The notes under the pieces are model-generated. The model did no database searches, was not told the DNA's origin, and worked only from the letters and a program-made list of their open reading frames with translations. The translations under genes were made by a program, and so were the position numbers. A stretch of DNA of 38,748 bases from Endozoicomonas ascidiicola (lineage in GTDB: Bacteria > Pseudomonadota > Gammaproteobacteria > Pseudomonadales > Endozoicomonadaceae), in contig NZ_LUTV01000002.1 of the NCBI RefSeq assembly GCF_001646945.1, forward strand, positions 477,289-516,036. The letters run 5' to 3'. Position 1 is the first letter of the stretch; the number at the start of each line of letters is the position of its first letter. Positions 1 to 7,723 of this stretch are shown here, in pieces.

Positions 1-144
1 GTTATTTGTCGTATTTATTTGGATATTTGGGCATAAGAGACTGACGACATAAACAGTGCTTCCAGACTGGATTCTGTGATTTTTGACTTTATTGCTGCCC
101 ATCTCCGGTTTTTACTTTCAAGTCCGACAGCCTCCTAGACGAAA

Positions 145-175
145 AAAAAGGGCTAATCCTTTAGCCCTTTTTACT
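145..175 (-). terminator. Rho-independent terminator of pstS
   Basis: A seven-base-pair stem GGGCTAA/TTAGCCC with a TCCT loop is flanked by A and T runs. On the minus strand it is followed by eight T residues, so it ends transcription from the phosphate-binding gene about 20 bp after its stop. The flanking A/T runs could let it work in both directions. Positions 1-140 hold no gene that I can support. Confidence 0.85.
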
Positions 176-192
176 TTCCGGATCAGCTACGC

Positions 193-1197
193 TTACTTGC
201 TGGCAATATTGGTTCCATCTAAACCCAATTGAGCCAGATACTTATCAACTACCTTCCCTGGTAGTGGAATGTAGCCATCCTTCACAACCACTTCCTGACC
301 TTGCTTGGACAACACCAGCTTCACAAACTCGCTCTGCAGTGGAGACAGCGCTTTGTTAGGCTGCTTGTTCACATACACATACAGGAAGCGAGATAATGGG
401 TAGCTGCCGTCTACTGCATTCAGAGGTGTTGCATCTACAAAGCTTTGGCCGTCTTTCTTAGCCAGAGCCACTGTTCTTACGCTGGAAGTCTTGTAACCGA
501 TACCGGAATAGCCGATGCCATTCAAAGATGCAGATACAGACTGTACGACAGAAGCAGAACCAGGCTGCTCATTCACACTGTTTTTAAAGTCGCCTTTGCA
601 CAGTGCTTTCTTCTTAAAGTACCCATAAGTTCCGGATACAGAGTTACGACCGTAGAGCTGAACAGAACGGTTCTTCCAGCCGCCTTCAAGACCGACGTCG
701 CCCCAGGTATTCACTGCCGCATCAGAACCACACTTGCGTGTTGATGAGAAGATCGCATCTACCTGCGCCATGGTCAGGCCTTTGATGGGGTTATCTTTGT
801 TGACAAAAACAGCCAGCGCATCAATCGCCACAGGAATGGCAGTTGGCTTGTAGCCGTGCTTCTTCTCGAAAGCAGCCAGCTCTTTATCTTTCATCTTCCG
901 GCTCATTGGGCCAAAGTTGGACGTGCTTTCAGTCAGTGCAGGTGGAGCAGTTGAAGAACCGGCAGCCTGAATCTGAACATTGACGTTTGGATAGATACGC
1001 TTGAAGTCTTCAGCCCAAAGCGTCATCAGGTTTGCCAGAGTGTCGGAACCAACACTGGATAGGTTACCGGATACACCGCTGGATTTCTGATACTTTGGCA
1101 AAGAAGGGTCCAGCTGACTGGCCATGACAGAACCACTGGTAAAAGCCAATGCGGCAGTTGTTGACAAAGCTGTCACAAGTTTTTTTATTTTCATCAT
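193..1197 (-). CDS. pstS: PstS-family phosphate ABC transporter substrate-binding protein
   Basis: Periplasmic phosphate-binding protein that would deliver phosphate to a PstCAB importer, which is not in this window. Residues 1-26 form a signal peptide ending near VMA-SQ. The mature part shows PBP-like family features: a GSDTL phosphate-loop segment near residue 50, [10 protein letters not shown] near 80-89, and the [13 protein letters not shown] segment near residue 183. Length (334 residues) is normal. Two adjacent ATG codons (1197 and 1194) follow a GGAGAG site; the second has the better spacing (6 nt), so the true start may be 1194. The gene stands alone, with a Pho box upstream and its own terminator, which fits phosphate-starvation control. 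Such solitary PstS proteins also occur as secreted or signalling forms; that alternative cannot be excluded. Confidence 0.92.
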   Translation of the reverse strand: MMKIKKLVTALSTTAALAFTSGSVMASQLDPSLPKYQKSSGVSGNLSSVGSDTLANLMTLWAEDFKRIYPNVNVQIQAAGSSTAPPALTESTSNFGPMSRKMKDKELAAFEKKHGYKPTAIPVAIDALAVFVNKDNPIKGLTMAQVDAIFSSTRKCGSDAAVNTWGDVGLEGGWKNRSVQLYGRNSVSGTYGYFKKKALCKGDFKNSVNEQPGSASVVQSVSASLNGIGYSGIGYKTSSVRTVALAKKDGQSFVDATPLNAVDGSYPLSRFLYVYVNKQPNKALSPLQSEFVKLVLSKQGQEVVVKDGYIPLPGKVVDKYLAQLGLDGTNIASK

Positions 1198-1277
1198 TTA
1201 CTCTCCAGAATAAACACGCCTGATTTGATTCATGATAGGGGGTCAGAAGGCGTGAGCCTCCTTGCCTGACTTCTGGT

Positions 1278-1316
1278 AACATAATTTAGCGGCGGATTAT
1301 GACAGTTCTATGAACG
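1278..1316 (-). promoter_or_regulatory. PhoB-dependent promoter (Pho box plus -10) of pstS
   Basis: Read on the minus strand, positions 1316-1295 hold two consecutive 11-mers: CGTTCATAGAA and CTGTCATAATC. The second matches the PhoB half-site CTGTCATA exactly; the first keeps TTCATA. A -10-like TATGTT (1283-1278) lies 11 bp after the box, which is the spacing of PhoB class promoters where the box replaces the -35. About 80 bp of leader with a possible CAGAAG/CTTCTG hairpin (near 1244-1275) separates it from the pstS start. Confidence 0.75.
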
Positions 1317-1391
1317 CCAGAAAATTTCTGCCAGAAAGCCTGTAAAAATGATAATAATGAGCAACCACCAACGGTTGCCGGGGAAGATTGT

Positions 1392-1925
1392 ATGCATCCC
1401 GTCTGGAGCACAACGGCTTCTGTCGTTTCCACCATCGATACCATCACTGAACGAATAGGAAGAGTCATCAGCTGGCTGACCTTGTTTCTGGTGCTCGTTG
1501 TCTGCTGCGTTGTTGTTCTTCGATACCTGCTTAATATTGGCTCCATTGCCATGCAGGAATCCGCCATGTACCTGCACTCTGTTGTCTTCCTTGGTGCCAG
1601 TGCTTATACGCTCAAGCATGATGGGCATGTGCGTGTTGATGTCTTCTACCGGAATATGAGCAAGAAATCTCAGGCGCTGGTCAATAGCCTGGGCACTGTT
1701 TTCCTATTGATGCCTGTTTGCCTGTTTATTGGTTTTATGAGTTGGGATTACATCGGGCGTTCCTGGCAAATATTGGAAACTTCCCAAGACCCCGGCGGAT
1801 TGCCGTTTATCTATTTGCTGAAAAGTCTGATTCTGGTGATGGTGGTGACACTTCTGCTTCAAGGCTTATCTGAGCTGCTGCGCTCCTTGATGATTATTGC
1901 TGATCGTCAGGAGGTGCAATCATGA
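1392..1925 (+). CDS. dctQ: TRAP transporter small permease (DctQ family)
   Basis: The 177-residue protein has four hydrophobic segments (about residues 26-46, 58-75, 95-120 and 138-160), as in the small membrane subunit of tripartite ATP-independent periplasmic transporters. The family-typical HDGHVRVDVFY segment follows the second helix. It would partner the large permease encoded next, giving Na+-driven uptake of an organic acid or similar solute. A GGGGAAG site precedes the ATG. The stop overlaps the next start (ATGA at 1922-1925), so the two are translationally coupled. No DctP-type binding protein gene is beside it. Confidence 0.88.
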   Translation: MHPVWSTTASVVSTIDTITERIGRVISWLTLFLVLVVCCVVVLRYLLNIGSIAMQESAMYLHSVVFLGASAYTLKHDGHVRVDVFYRNMSKKSQALVNSLGTVFLLMPVCLFIGFMSWDYIGRSWQILETSQDPGGLPFIYLLKSLILVMVVTLLLQGLSELLRSLMIIADRQEVQS

Positions 1926-3298
1926 TGGATGCCATTCCTTTTCTGATGTTCTTCACCGTCTGCATTGTTTTGCTGGCGGGTTATCCGGTGGCCTTTTCTC
2001 TTGCAGGTACCGCGCTGTTGTTTGCTGGAGGAGGCGCTTTGGCTGGCGTGTTTGATCTCTCCATCATGAATGCATTACCCAGTCGTTTATTTGGTGTCAT
2101 TACCAATCAGACATTAATTGCCGTGCCACTCTTTGTTTTTATGGGCGTCATGCTGGAAAAATCCAAAGTGGCAGAAAGCCTTCTGGAAAGTATGGCTCGG
2201 TTATTTGGCAAAACCCGGGGCGGGCTTGGATTATCAGTCACTGTCGTAGGCATGTTACTGGCTGCCAGTACCGGCATTGTTGGCGCCACCGTGGTCACCA
2301 TGGGCTTATTATCATTGCCAACCATGTTACGCCGGGGTTATTCACCAGCACTGGCAACCGGCACTATTTGCGCCACCGGAAGCCTTGGGCAGATCATTCC
2401 ACCTTCTATCGCGTTGGTGCTGCTCGGTGATGTGCTCTCCAGCGCGTACCAACAAGCGCAAATCAAAATGGGTATTTACTCACCAGACACAGTTTCTGTG
2501 GGAGATTTGTTTGTTGGAGCCATCATCCCCGGCCTGATACTTGTCTTTTGCTACATGGTGTACTTGATCGTTGTCGCTCGGGTAAAGCCGGAATCAGCAC
2601 CGGCATTGACGGATGAAGACCTTCAGGCGATGAAAGGCGACAGTTCACTTTTGTTGAGCTTGCTGCCGCCACTGTTATTAATAGTGGCTGTCTTGGGCTC
2701 TATTCTCGCTGGTGCAGCCACTCCCACTGAAGCGGCTAGTGTTGGCGCAGTTGGCGCTCTTATTCTTGCTCTGCTGCGCAGGCAGCTAACGATAAAAACC
2801 CTTGGGGAAGTTGTTCGTTCAACGACACAAGTCACCTGTATGGTATTTCTGATCTTGATTGGTGCATCCATATTCTCGCTGGTGTTCAGAGGGTTTAACG
2901 GGGAAGAACTAATACATGGTTATTTCGAGGCCATGCCGGGTGGTGTATTCACCGCTGTGTTTATTGTCATGCTGGTGATGTTCCTGCTTGGCTTTATTCT
3001 GGACTTTATCGAAATCACCTTTGTTGTCGTTCCTATGGTGGCTCCGGTTCTACTGGCGATGGGGCTGGATCCAGTATGGTTAGGTATTATGATTGCGGTG
3101 AATTTGCAGACATCATTTCTGACACCGCCCTTTGGCTTTGCACTGTTTTATTTACGGGGAGTCGCGCCACCAGAAGTGGCGACAGCGGATATCTATAAAG
3201 GGGTGATTCCATTTATTATCATTCAACTGGTGGTGCTTATTGCTCTTGCTGTATGGCCTGAGCTAGCCACCTGGCTGCCTGATAAAATCTATGGATGA
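1922..3298 (+). CDS. dctM: TRAP transporter large permease (DctM family)
   Basis: The 458-residue protein is built almost entirely of transmembrane helices and reads as the DctM/SiaM-type large subunit, the channel-forming partner of the preceding DctQ. Family signatures include the conserved IPLF-like AVPLFVFMGVML segment near residue 65, GxxLGQIIPPS near residue 155, AATPTEAASVGA near residue 270, and the C-terminal NLQTSFLTPPFG. An AGGAGG site lies 7 nt before the ATG. The substrate is unknown because the binding subunit that sets specificity is absent here. A terminator follows directly. Confidence 0.93.
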   Translation: MMDAIPFLMFFTVCIVLLAGYPVAFSLAGTALLFAGGGALAGVFDLSIMNALPSRLFGVITNQTLIAVPLFVFMGVMLEKSKVAESLLESMARLFGKTRGGLGLSVTVVGMLLAASTGIVGATVVTMGLLSLPTMLRRGYSPALATGTICATGSLGQIIPPSIALVLLGDVLSSAYQQAQIKMGIYSPDTVSVGDLFVGAIIPGLILVFCYMVYLIVVARVKPESAPALTDEDLQAMKGDSSLLLSLLPPLLLIVAVLGSILAGAATPTEAASVGAVGALILALLRRQLTIKTLGEVVRSTTQVTCMVFLILIGASIFSLVFRGFNGEELIHGYFEAMPGGVFTAVFIVMLVMFLLGFILDFIEITFVVVPMVAPVLLAMGLDPVWLGIMIAVNLQTSFLTPPFGFALFYLRGVAPPEVATADIYKGVIPFIIIQLVVLIALAVWPELATWLPDKIYG

Positions 3299-3303
3299 TT
3301 TGA

Positions 3304-3330
3304 TAGGGGGGAATAATTACTCCCCTTTTT
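3304..3330 (+). terminator. Terminator after the TRAP permease operon
   Basis: GGGG and CCCC arms around an AT-rich loop are followed by TTTTT on the plus strand, 6 bp after the dctM stop. It overlaps the last codons of the small convergent gene on the minus strand. Confidence 0.7.
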
Positions 3331-3496
3331 CTTTCTTGAGATTTGCCACTTTGTAGAACACTTCATTAATCAAGTCTTCAGTAGTATCAGATAGCTTTGG
3401 CTCAAAATATTCGTTTGCCAACTGATCAATTGCAAAATTAATATCGATAGAAAGCTCTGGGTATTCCTCTAAAAACAATCCGAGATTATCTAGCAT
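3317..3496 (-). CDS. Small acidic protein (59 aa) downstream of the kinase gene, unknown function
   Basis: Not a recognised family. The frame opens with ATG at 3496, preceded by a GGGAAG site at good spacing, and ends with TAA at 3319-3317. The product starts MLDNLGLFLEEYPEL and is rich in Asp and Glu, with a short Lys-rich tail (KKEKG). It looks amphipathic and helical. It begins only 22 bp after the double-kinase stop on the same strand, so it is probably co-transcribed. Inference: it could be a small partner, chaperone or regulator of the kinase, although it is shorter than usual type III chaperones. Good start context, a wholly open frame and credible composition support it. Confidence 0.6.
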   Translation of the reverse strand: MLDNLGLFLEEYPELSIDINFAIDQLANEYFEPKLSDTTEDLINEVFYKVANLKKEKGE

Positions 3497-3518
3497 ATCT
3501 TCCCGTTACTTGATTAGT

Positions 3519-6458
3519 TTAATCATCTGAATCATTTGACTTTTTACTAATATCAGGGGCCTCCCAATCAGAGAATAGGACAGACTCAACACCTTCCTTA
3601 CGTGAAGCAGACATTAAGTCATCTTGAATCCTATTCCCGCCCACTATGATCTCAAGTATCTTTTCTGCGTCACGCAGTGTGGATTCTTGAAAATCATCAC
3701 TCGTTTTTTCATCTAATACTTTGTTATAAACTTTTGATACCTCCTGAAAAGCATCAAAATCGAGATCAAGATAATTGAGCTGCAAATCACTGAGATCATT
3801 AAGAATCTTACCGACATCATACTCAATACCGTTAATGCTTATAATTAGAATTTCTTTTTCATCTTCTAATCCCAATTCTTTTTCAACATTAATACTTAGA
3901 GGTTCAGGATTAATTCCTGCAGAATTTGAATTCATATCATTACTGTTAATCGACGTACTATTTTTCTCAATAGTGATGTCTTCAAACTGCACGTCTTCAT
4001 CATTTCTAACACTTACAAGATCATTCTCTGTCAAAGCATCCTCTTTCACTAAAACAGGATCGCTATCACTGCCATCAACAAAATCTTTCTTCACATCATC
4101 ACTTATGCCTTCTTCGGCAAGAGTAGTTACAGGATCATCACTATACCGACTGCTTTCAATTAGCTTTTCAATAAATTTAACAGCCTCATCAATTTTCGGT
4201 CTTTCAGTCTGATCAAGACTGGTTAAGTCGGTAGTCAATTGTATCAGACCACTAAGTTCTTCTACCTCAGCCACTGAATAAGAATCATTTTTATCAGGAT
4301 CAAAACCCCAATCAAAATTCAACGCTGCAGATAATGATAGAGCCTTCAATCTTTCCTCACGTGAAAGGCCTGAGAACTTAGCGCACCAGTTTAAATTATC
4401 CTGCTTAATCTCTTTACCTTTCAAATCTGCAAACACCTCACCGGGAGTACCCCAACACATCAGCATTGAAATAAATGCTCCAAGACTCCAGACATCAGCC
4501 GATTTTGAAATTTCCTGATTTACCAACTCAGGAGCAACATACCCAGGTGAGCCAGGCGTATTTTCTGGCCTTCTATGCAATTGTTTCTTTAAGCTTTCTA
4601 TGTCCTTTTCGCGACAAGTTGTGCCAAAGTCAATAATTTTAAGTGCTCCAGATTTCTCATCATAAACAACATTCTCAAGTTTCAAATCCAGATATAACAG
4701 GCCCGCTTTGTGCATAGCTGAAATAGCCTGACTGACCTGAAAAGACATCTTCTTGATGGTATCCACATCTAAATATTTTTGCTCATCCACTAAATCATTC
4801 ATATGATCGAATAGCTCTTTGCCAGATACATACTCTGACAGGACAGCGACGACCTCATGACCTGTAGATAATTTATCGATATCCGACGGTGAGGCAACAA
4901 CACTAATTTCTCCCGTCTTACTATTTTTCACCAACCCCATATAAGTTTTAGCAATATTTTCATGATTAACTAAAAGCGCGTTCAGCTCTGCTTTGGCCAA
5001 ATTTTGTGATGTACGACCAGGCTCCTTTAAGGCATAAACTTTATCTGTAGTTTCAGATTTAAGCTGAAAGACATTTCCAAATTCCCCAATACCTATGCTC
5101 TTACCCTTAATAAATGCATTCTTAGTTATGAATTCATTAACAGTTACGTAGGTCTCTTGAAGGTCAATTTTTGAAAAAGCTTCTTCTGTAAAAAAAGCGT
5201 CTTGACTTGTATCAATATTTTCTTGGACTTCTGAAACTGCATCTTCCCCTAGGAATTTGATTTCATACTCATCAGACTGATCTGAAATCGGCGGCGTTGA
5301 CTGGTAACCCGAGTCAATTGACGATTGGTCATTAAAAGCTATTCCCTCAGATTCTATATTAGTATTTTGCTGAGGTTCCCGGTTAGAGTTATCTACCTCA
5401 TTGTTTTGAATTTTACTCAATTCTAAAAATGCATCCATTGTCGTCAACCTCTGGCCAGGATCTTTTTTTGACAAACCAATTAATAAATTAATTAATCTAT
5501 CGGCACATTTAAGCCCCCTGCTTTCAAAAACATCAGTTAAAACTTTTCGTTTTTTTTCATCATTCCAACTAGCAAACTTGGAATTATTTATATCATCCCT
5601 GCCATTAGCTAATTCTTCATCATAAATGTCATTCAGTGTCTTTTCACATATAAGATCCGTCAGAGTTGATGCAAGTGCCCAAGAGTCATCTTTTATACTT
5701 GGCTTATATTTCCGGTCATTCACTTCTGGAGGCCGGAATCCTTCTGTACCTGCTACGCCAAGATCTTTGGTATTTGATGCTGAAACTAGAGTTGTGGCTG
5801 TTGAAAAATCAATAAACCTCAAACTTTTTTTCTTTTCATCATACATTAAGTTATCAAGTTTTAAGTCTCGATAAATTACCCCCTGCTCATTAATCTCTGA
5901 TATTCCTTTACTAATACTAACGAATATATCAAGAAACTCTTCTTCTGAAATAGGAGGGCCAAAATTTTCCCTTTTCGCTTGATATTTGCTTAAAACCTCA
6001 CCATGAATATACTCCATGCCCACGGCAGTCAAATCAAAGTGTTCAGACTTGATATCAAACTCTTCTAACGAATACACAAACTCAAGGTGCTTATCTTTTT
6101 TATGACTCACCACCCCAAAAAATGCTTTTGCTACGGAAGAGTTTTCATCTTGCAGCAAAAAAGCACTCAATTCATTTTTATCAAGTGTCTGGCAGCTTTT
6201 GGCCTGTTTAAGAACAAATGCGTTTTGATTTCCTTCTACTGTAACTGGATATACCTTAGCGAACGCTCCACTTCCAATTGGACGTCTGGACTTAGTAAAT
6301 CCATTACTTTTTAAAAGTTTGTCTATATTTATTTCGCCATCCGTAGCTCTAAGTGAAACCTTGCGGTTTTTAAAACTTGACGCGAAATCATGGCCAGATT
6401 CTGGAGATGCATTCCTTGATACAACTAAAGGGTCAACTGATGTTGGATTGATTTTCAT
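3519..6458 (-). CDS. Tandem eukaryote-like Ser/Thr protein kinase, probable secreted effector
   Basis: This 979-residue protein carries two protein kinase domains. Domain 1 (about residues 54-350): Gly-rich loop GSGAFAKV (62-69), Lys84, catalytic YRDLKLDN (196-203), DFS instead of DFG (217-219), PPE in place of APE (243-245). Domain 2 (about 443-770): loop GIGEFGNV (456-463), Lys478, YLDLKLEN (589-596, the Arg of HRD missing), DFG (610-612), APE (642-644). The domains resemble each other (DLKL-N, YDEK, IDF), so they probably arose by duplication. The linker (350-440) is polar; the tail (780-979) is acidic. No signal peptide or membrane helix, which suits type III or IV delivery or a cytoplasmic role. 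An AAGGA site precedes the ATG. The gene is visibly more AT-rich than its neighbours. Kinase assignment is firm; effector status is inferred. Confidence 0.9.
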   Translation of the reverse strand: MKINPTSVDPLVVSRNASPESGHDFASSFKNRKVSLRATDGEINIDKLLKSNGFTKSRRPIGSGAFAKVYPVTVEGNQNAFVLKQAKSCQTLDKNELSAFLLQDENSSVAKAFFGVVSHKKDKHLEFVYSLEEFDIKSEHFDLTAVGMEYIHGEVLSKYQAKRENFGPPISEEEFLDIFVSISKGISEINEQGVIYRDLKLDNLMYDEKKKSLRFIDFSTATTLVSASNTKDLGVAGTEGFRPPEVNDRKYKPSIKDDSWALASTLTDLICEKTLNDIYDEELANGRDDINNSKFASWNDEKKRKVLTDVFESRGLKCADRLINLLIGLSKKDPGQRLTTMDAFLELSKIQNNEVDNSNREPQQNTNIESEGIAFNDQSSIDSGYQSTPPISDQSDEYEIKFLGEDAVSEVQENIDTSQDAFFTEEAFSKIDLQETYVTVNEFITKNAFIKGKSIGIGEFGNVFQLKSETTDKVYALKEPGRTSQNLAKAELNALLVNHENIAKTYMGLVKNSKTGEISVVASPSDIDKLSTGHEVVAVLSEYVSGKELFDHMNDLVDEQKYLDVDTIKKMSFQVSQAISAMHKAGLLYLDLKLENVVYDEKSGALKIIDFGTTCREKDIESLKKQLHRRPENTPGSPGYVAPELVNQEISKSADVWSLGAFISMLMCWGTPGEVFADLKGKEIKQDNLNWCAKFSGLSREERLKALSLSAALNFDWGFDPDKNDSYSVAEVEELSGLIQLTTDLTSLDQTERPKIDEAVKFIEKLIESSRYSDDPVTTLAEEGISDDVKKDFVDGSDSDPVLVKEDALTENDLVSVRNDEDVQFEDITIEKNSTSINSNDMNSNSAGINPEPLSINVEKELGLEDEKEILIISINGIEYDVGKILNDLSDLQLNYLDLDFDAFQEVSKVYNKVLDEKTSDDFQESTLRDAEKILEIIVGGNRIQDDLMSASRKEGVESVLFSDWEAPDISKKSNDSDD

Positions 6459-6548
6459 ACCGATCCTTCCATGGATTTGGTAATTCCTAGGGCTTAAATC
6501 TATAAGTTCATCCTTATGAAGGATAAGTATAAAGAATAGAATTCTTTA

Positions 6549-6587
6549 CTATACTTTGATCTATAAAACACATAGATAAAAGTATAG
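6549..6587. repeat. Long imperfect inverted repeat between the LacI and kinase genes
   Basis: CTATACTTT-G-ATCTAT pairs with ATAGAT-A-AAAGTATAG across a seven-base loop, giving a 15-bp stem with one mismatch. It starts 3 bp after the regulator's stop codon, so it may act as a processing or termination hairpin of that gene, or as a binding site in the kinase promoter region. No T run follows the stem on the minus strand. A smaller palindrome ATCCTT-ATG-AAGGAT lies at about 6513-6527. Confidence 0.55.
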
Positions 6588-6589
6588 CC

Positions 6590-7576
6590 TTAAATCGTAG
6601 CAACCGATTCCCTACGAACCAGCAGTGGCTCAAACCTCCGGCAAACCCCGCTATCAGGCCCCTCTATACACAACCGGGCAGCATTCATCGCCATACTCTC
6701 AATAGGACTGCGAATCGTGGTGAGTCTGGGAGTGAAGTAGCATTGGGGGAGGACATCATCAAACCCCACCACAGAAAGCCGTTCAGGGACAGAGATATCA
6801 TGCTCTGAGAACACCTGAATAGCGGCAGCAGCAAAAAAATCGTTGTAAGAGACCAAGCCCGTGATTGGCAACCCTTTATTGAGCAAGTTGGTTGCCGCCA
6901 AAGCGCCTCCCAGCTCCCCGAAAGGAACCTCTTCTACCCAGTCCGGATTAACAGGTATACCTGCTTCTTCCAACGCCAGCTGATAACCCGAATATCGCTC
7001 AGCCTTATCATCAATATCCATCTCGCAACTGATGTAGCCAATCTTTTTATGCCCCTGATCCAAAAGGTGTTTTGTTGCAAGATAAGTCCCTTTTCGGTTC
7101 TCAAGCCAGACGCATTGTTCTTCTATTTCATGTACTCGCCGGTTCACCACCACCAGCCCGGGTAGCTTGCTGGCAAAATGCGTCAATCTTTCGTCGCTCA
7201 TGGCCTTGCTGTGCATGACAATATTCCGGCAGCCCTTGCTCAAAAGATAACTTAGGGCTTCCTCTTCCAAATCTGGATCATACTGGCCGCTGGCGACTAT
7301 CAGTTTGCGGTTGTATTTACGTGCGACTTTCTCGACGCCTTGCGTCAGTAATCCATAAAAAGGCGAGTTGAAATTACTCAGAATCAAGCCAATCGTATCA
7401 CCACCTTGATTGATGGCAAGACGGCGATTGTCTCGGGTTTGATAGCCCACCTGCGTCATCGCATGTTCCACTCGCTCAACCGTTTCCGGTAAAACATTAG
7501 AAGAACGATTGATCACTCGGGATACCGTTGCCGTAGAAACACCTGCGGCTTGCGCAACATTATTAATGGTGGACAT
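6590..7576 (-). CDS. LacI/GalR-family transcriptional regulator
   Basis: The 328-residue protein has the N-terminal LacI helix-turn-helix (residues 3-25, IDN-type motif with GVSTATVSRVIN), the hinge region, and a periplasmic-binding-protein-like sensor domain from about residue 60 (IGLILSNFNSPFYG). It diverges from nhaC, with palindromes in the shared promoter, so it most likely controls that operon and itself. Members of this family usually release DNA, or bind it, in response to a small metabolite. The effector cannot be read from sequence; the neighbouring transporter and C-S lyase suggest an amino acid or sulfur compound rather than a sugar. Confidence 0.9.
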   Translation of the reverse strand: MSTINNVAQAAGVSTATVSRVINRSSNVLPETVERVEHAMTQVGYQTRDNRRLAINQGGDTIGLILSNFNSPFYGLLTQGVEKVARKYNRKLIVASGQYDPDLEEEALSYLLSKGCRNIVMHSKAMSDERLTHFASKLPGLVVVNRRVHEIEEQCVWLENRKGTYLATKHLLDQGHKKIGYISCEMDIDDKAERYSGYQLALEEAGIPVNPDWVEEVPFGELGGALAATNLLNKGLPITGLVSYNDFFAAAAIQVFSEHDISVPERLSVVGFDDVLPQCYFTPRLTTIRSPIESMAMNAARLCIEGPDSGVCRRFEPLLVRRESVATI

Positions 7577-7602
7577 GAGCTTCTCTAAAACCTGAAACGA
7601 CC

Positions 7603-7615
7603 ATGTAAATTACAT
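7603..7615. promoter_or_regulatory. Candidate LacI-family operator 1
   Basis: Perfect odd palindrome ATGTAA-A-TTACAT, 27 bp upstream of the regulator's start codon. The same 11-bp core TGTAAATTACA recurs at 7713-7723 beside nhaC, which is what a regulator bridging the divergent promoter would need. A related half-site TTACAT lies at about 7643-7649. Confidence 0.6.
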
Positions 7616-7653
7616 CAAAAACAATCACATTCTTTCATTGATTTACATCATTA

Positions 7654-7668
7654 AAACCGAAAAGGTTT
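7654..7668. promoter_or_regulatory. Inverted repeat in the centre of the divergent promoter
   Basis: AAACC-GAAAA-GGTTT is a separate dyad midway between the two TGTAAATTACA copies. It may be another binding site, possibly for a different protein. No convincing sigma-70 -35/-10 pair could be placed around it. Confidence 0.35.
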
Positions 7669-7712
7669 GGGAATATCATGAGTTCATCTGTGAATACCTG
7701 ATCACCTTGTGG

Positions 7713-7723
7713 TGTAAATTACA
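7713..7723. promoter_or_regulatory. Candidate LacI-family operator 2, overlapping the nhaC start
   Basis: Second copy of TGTAA-A-TTACA, ending on the A of the nhaC ATG. A repressor bound here would block elongation or initiation of nhaC. It lies 110 bp (centre to centre) from operator 1, a distance compatible with looping. Confidence 0.6.
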
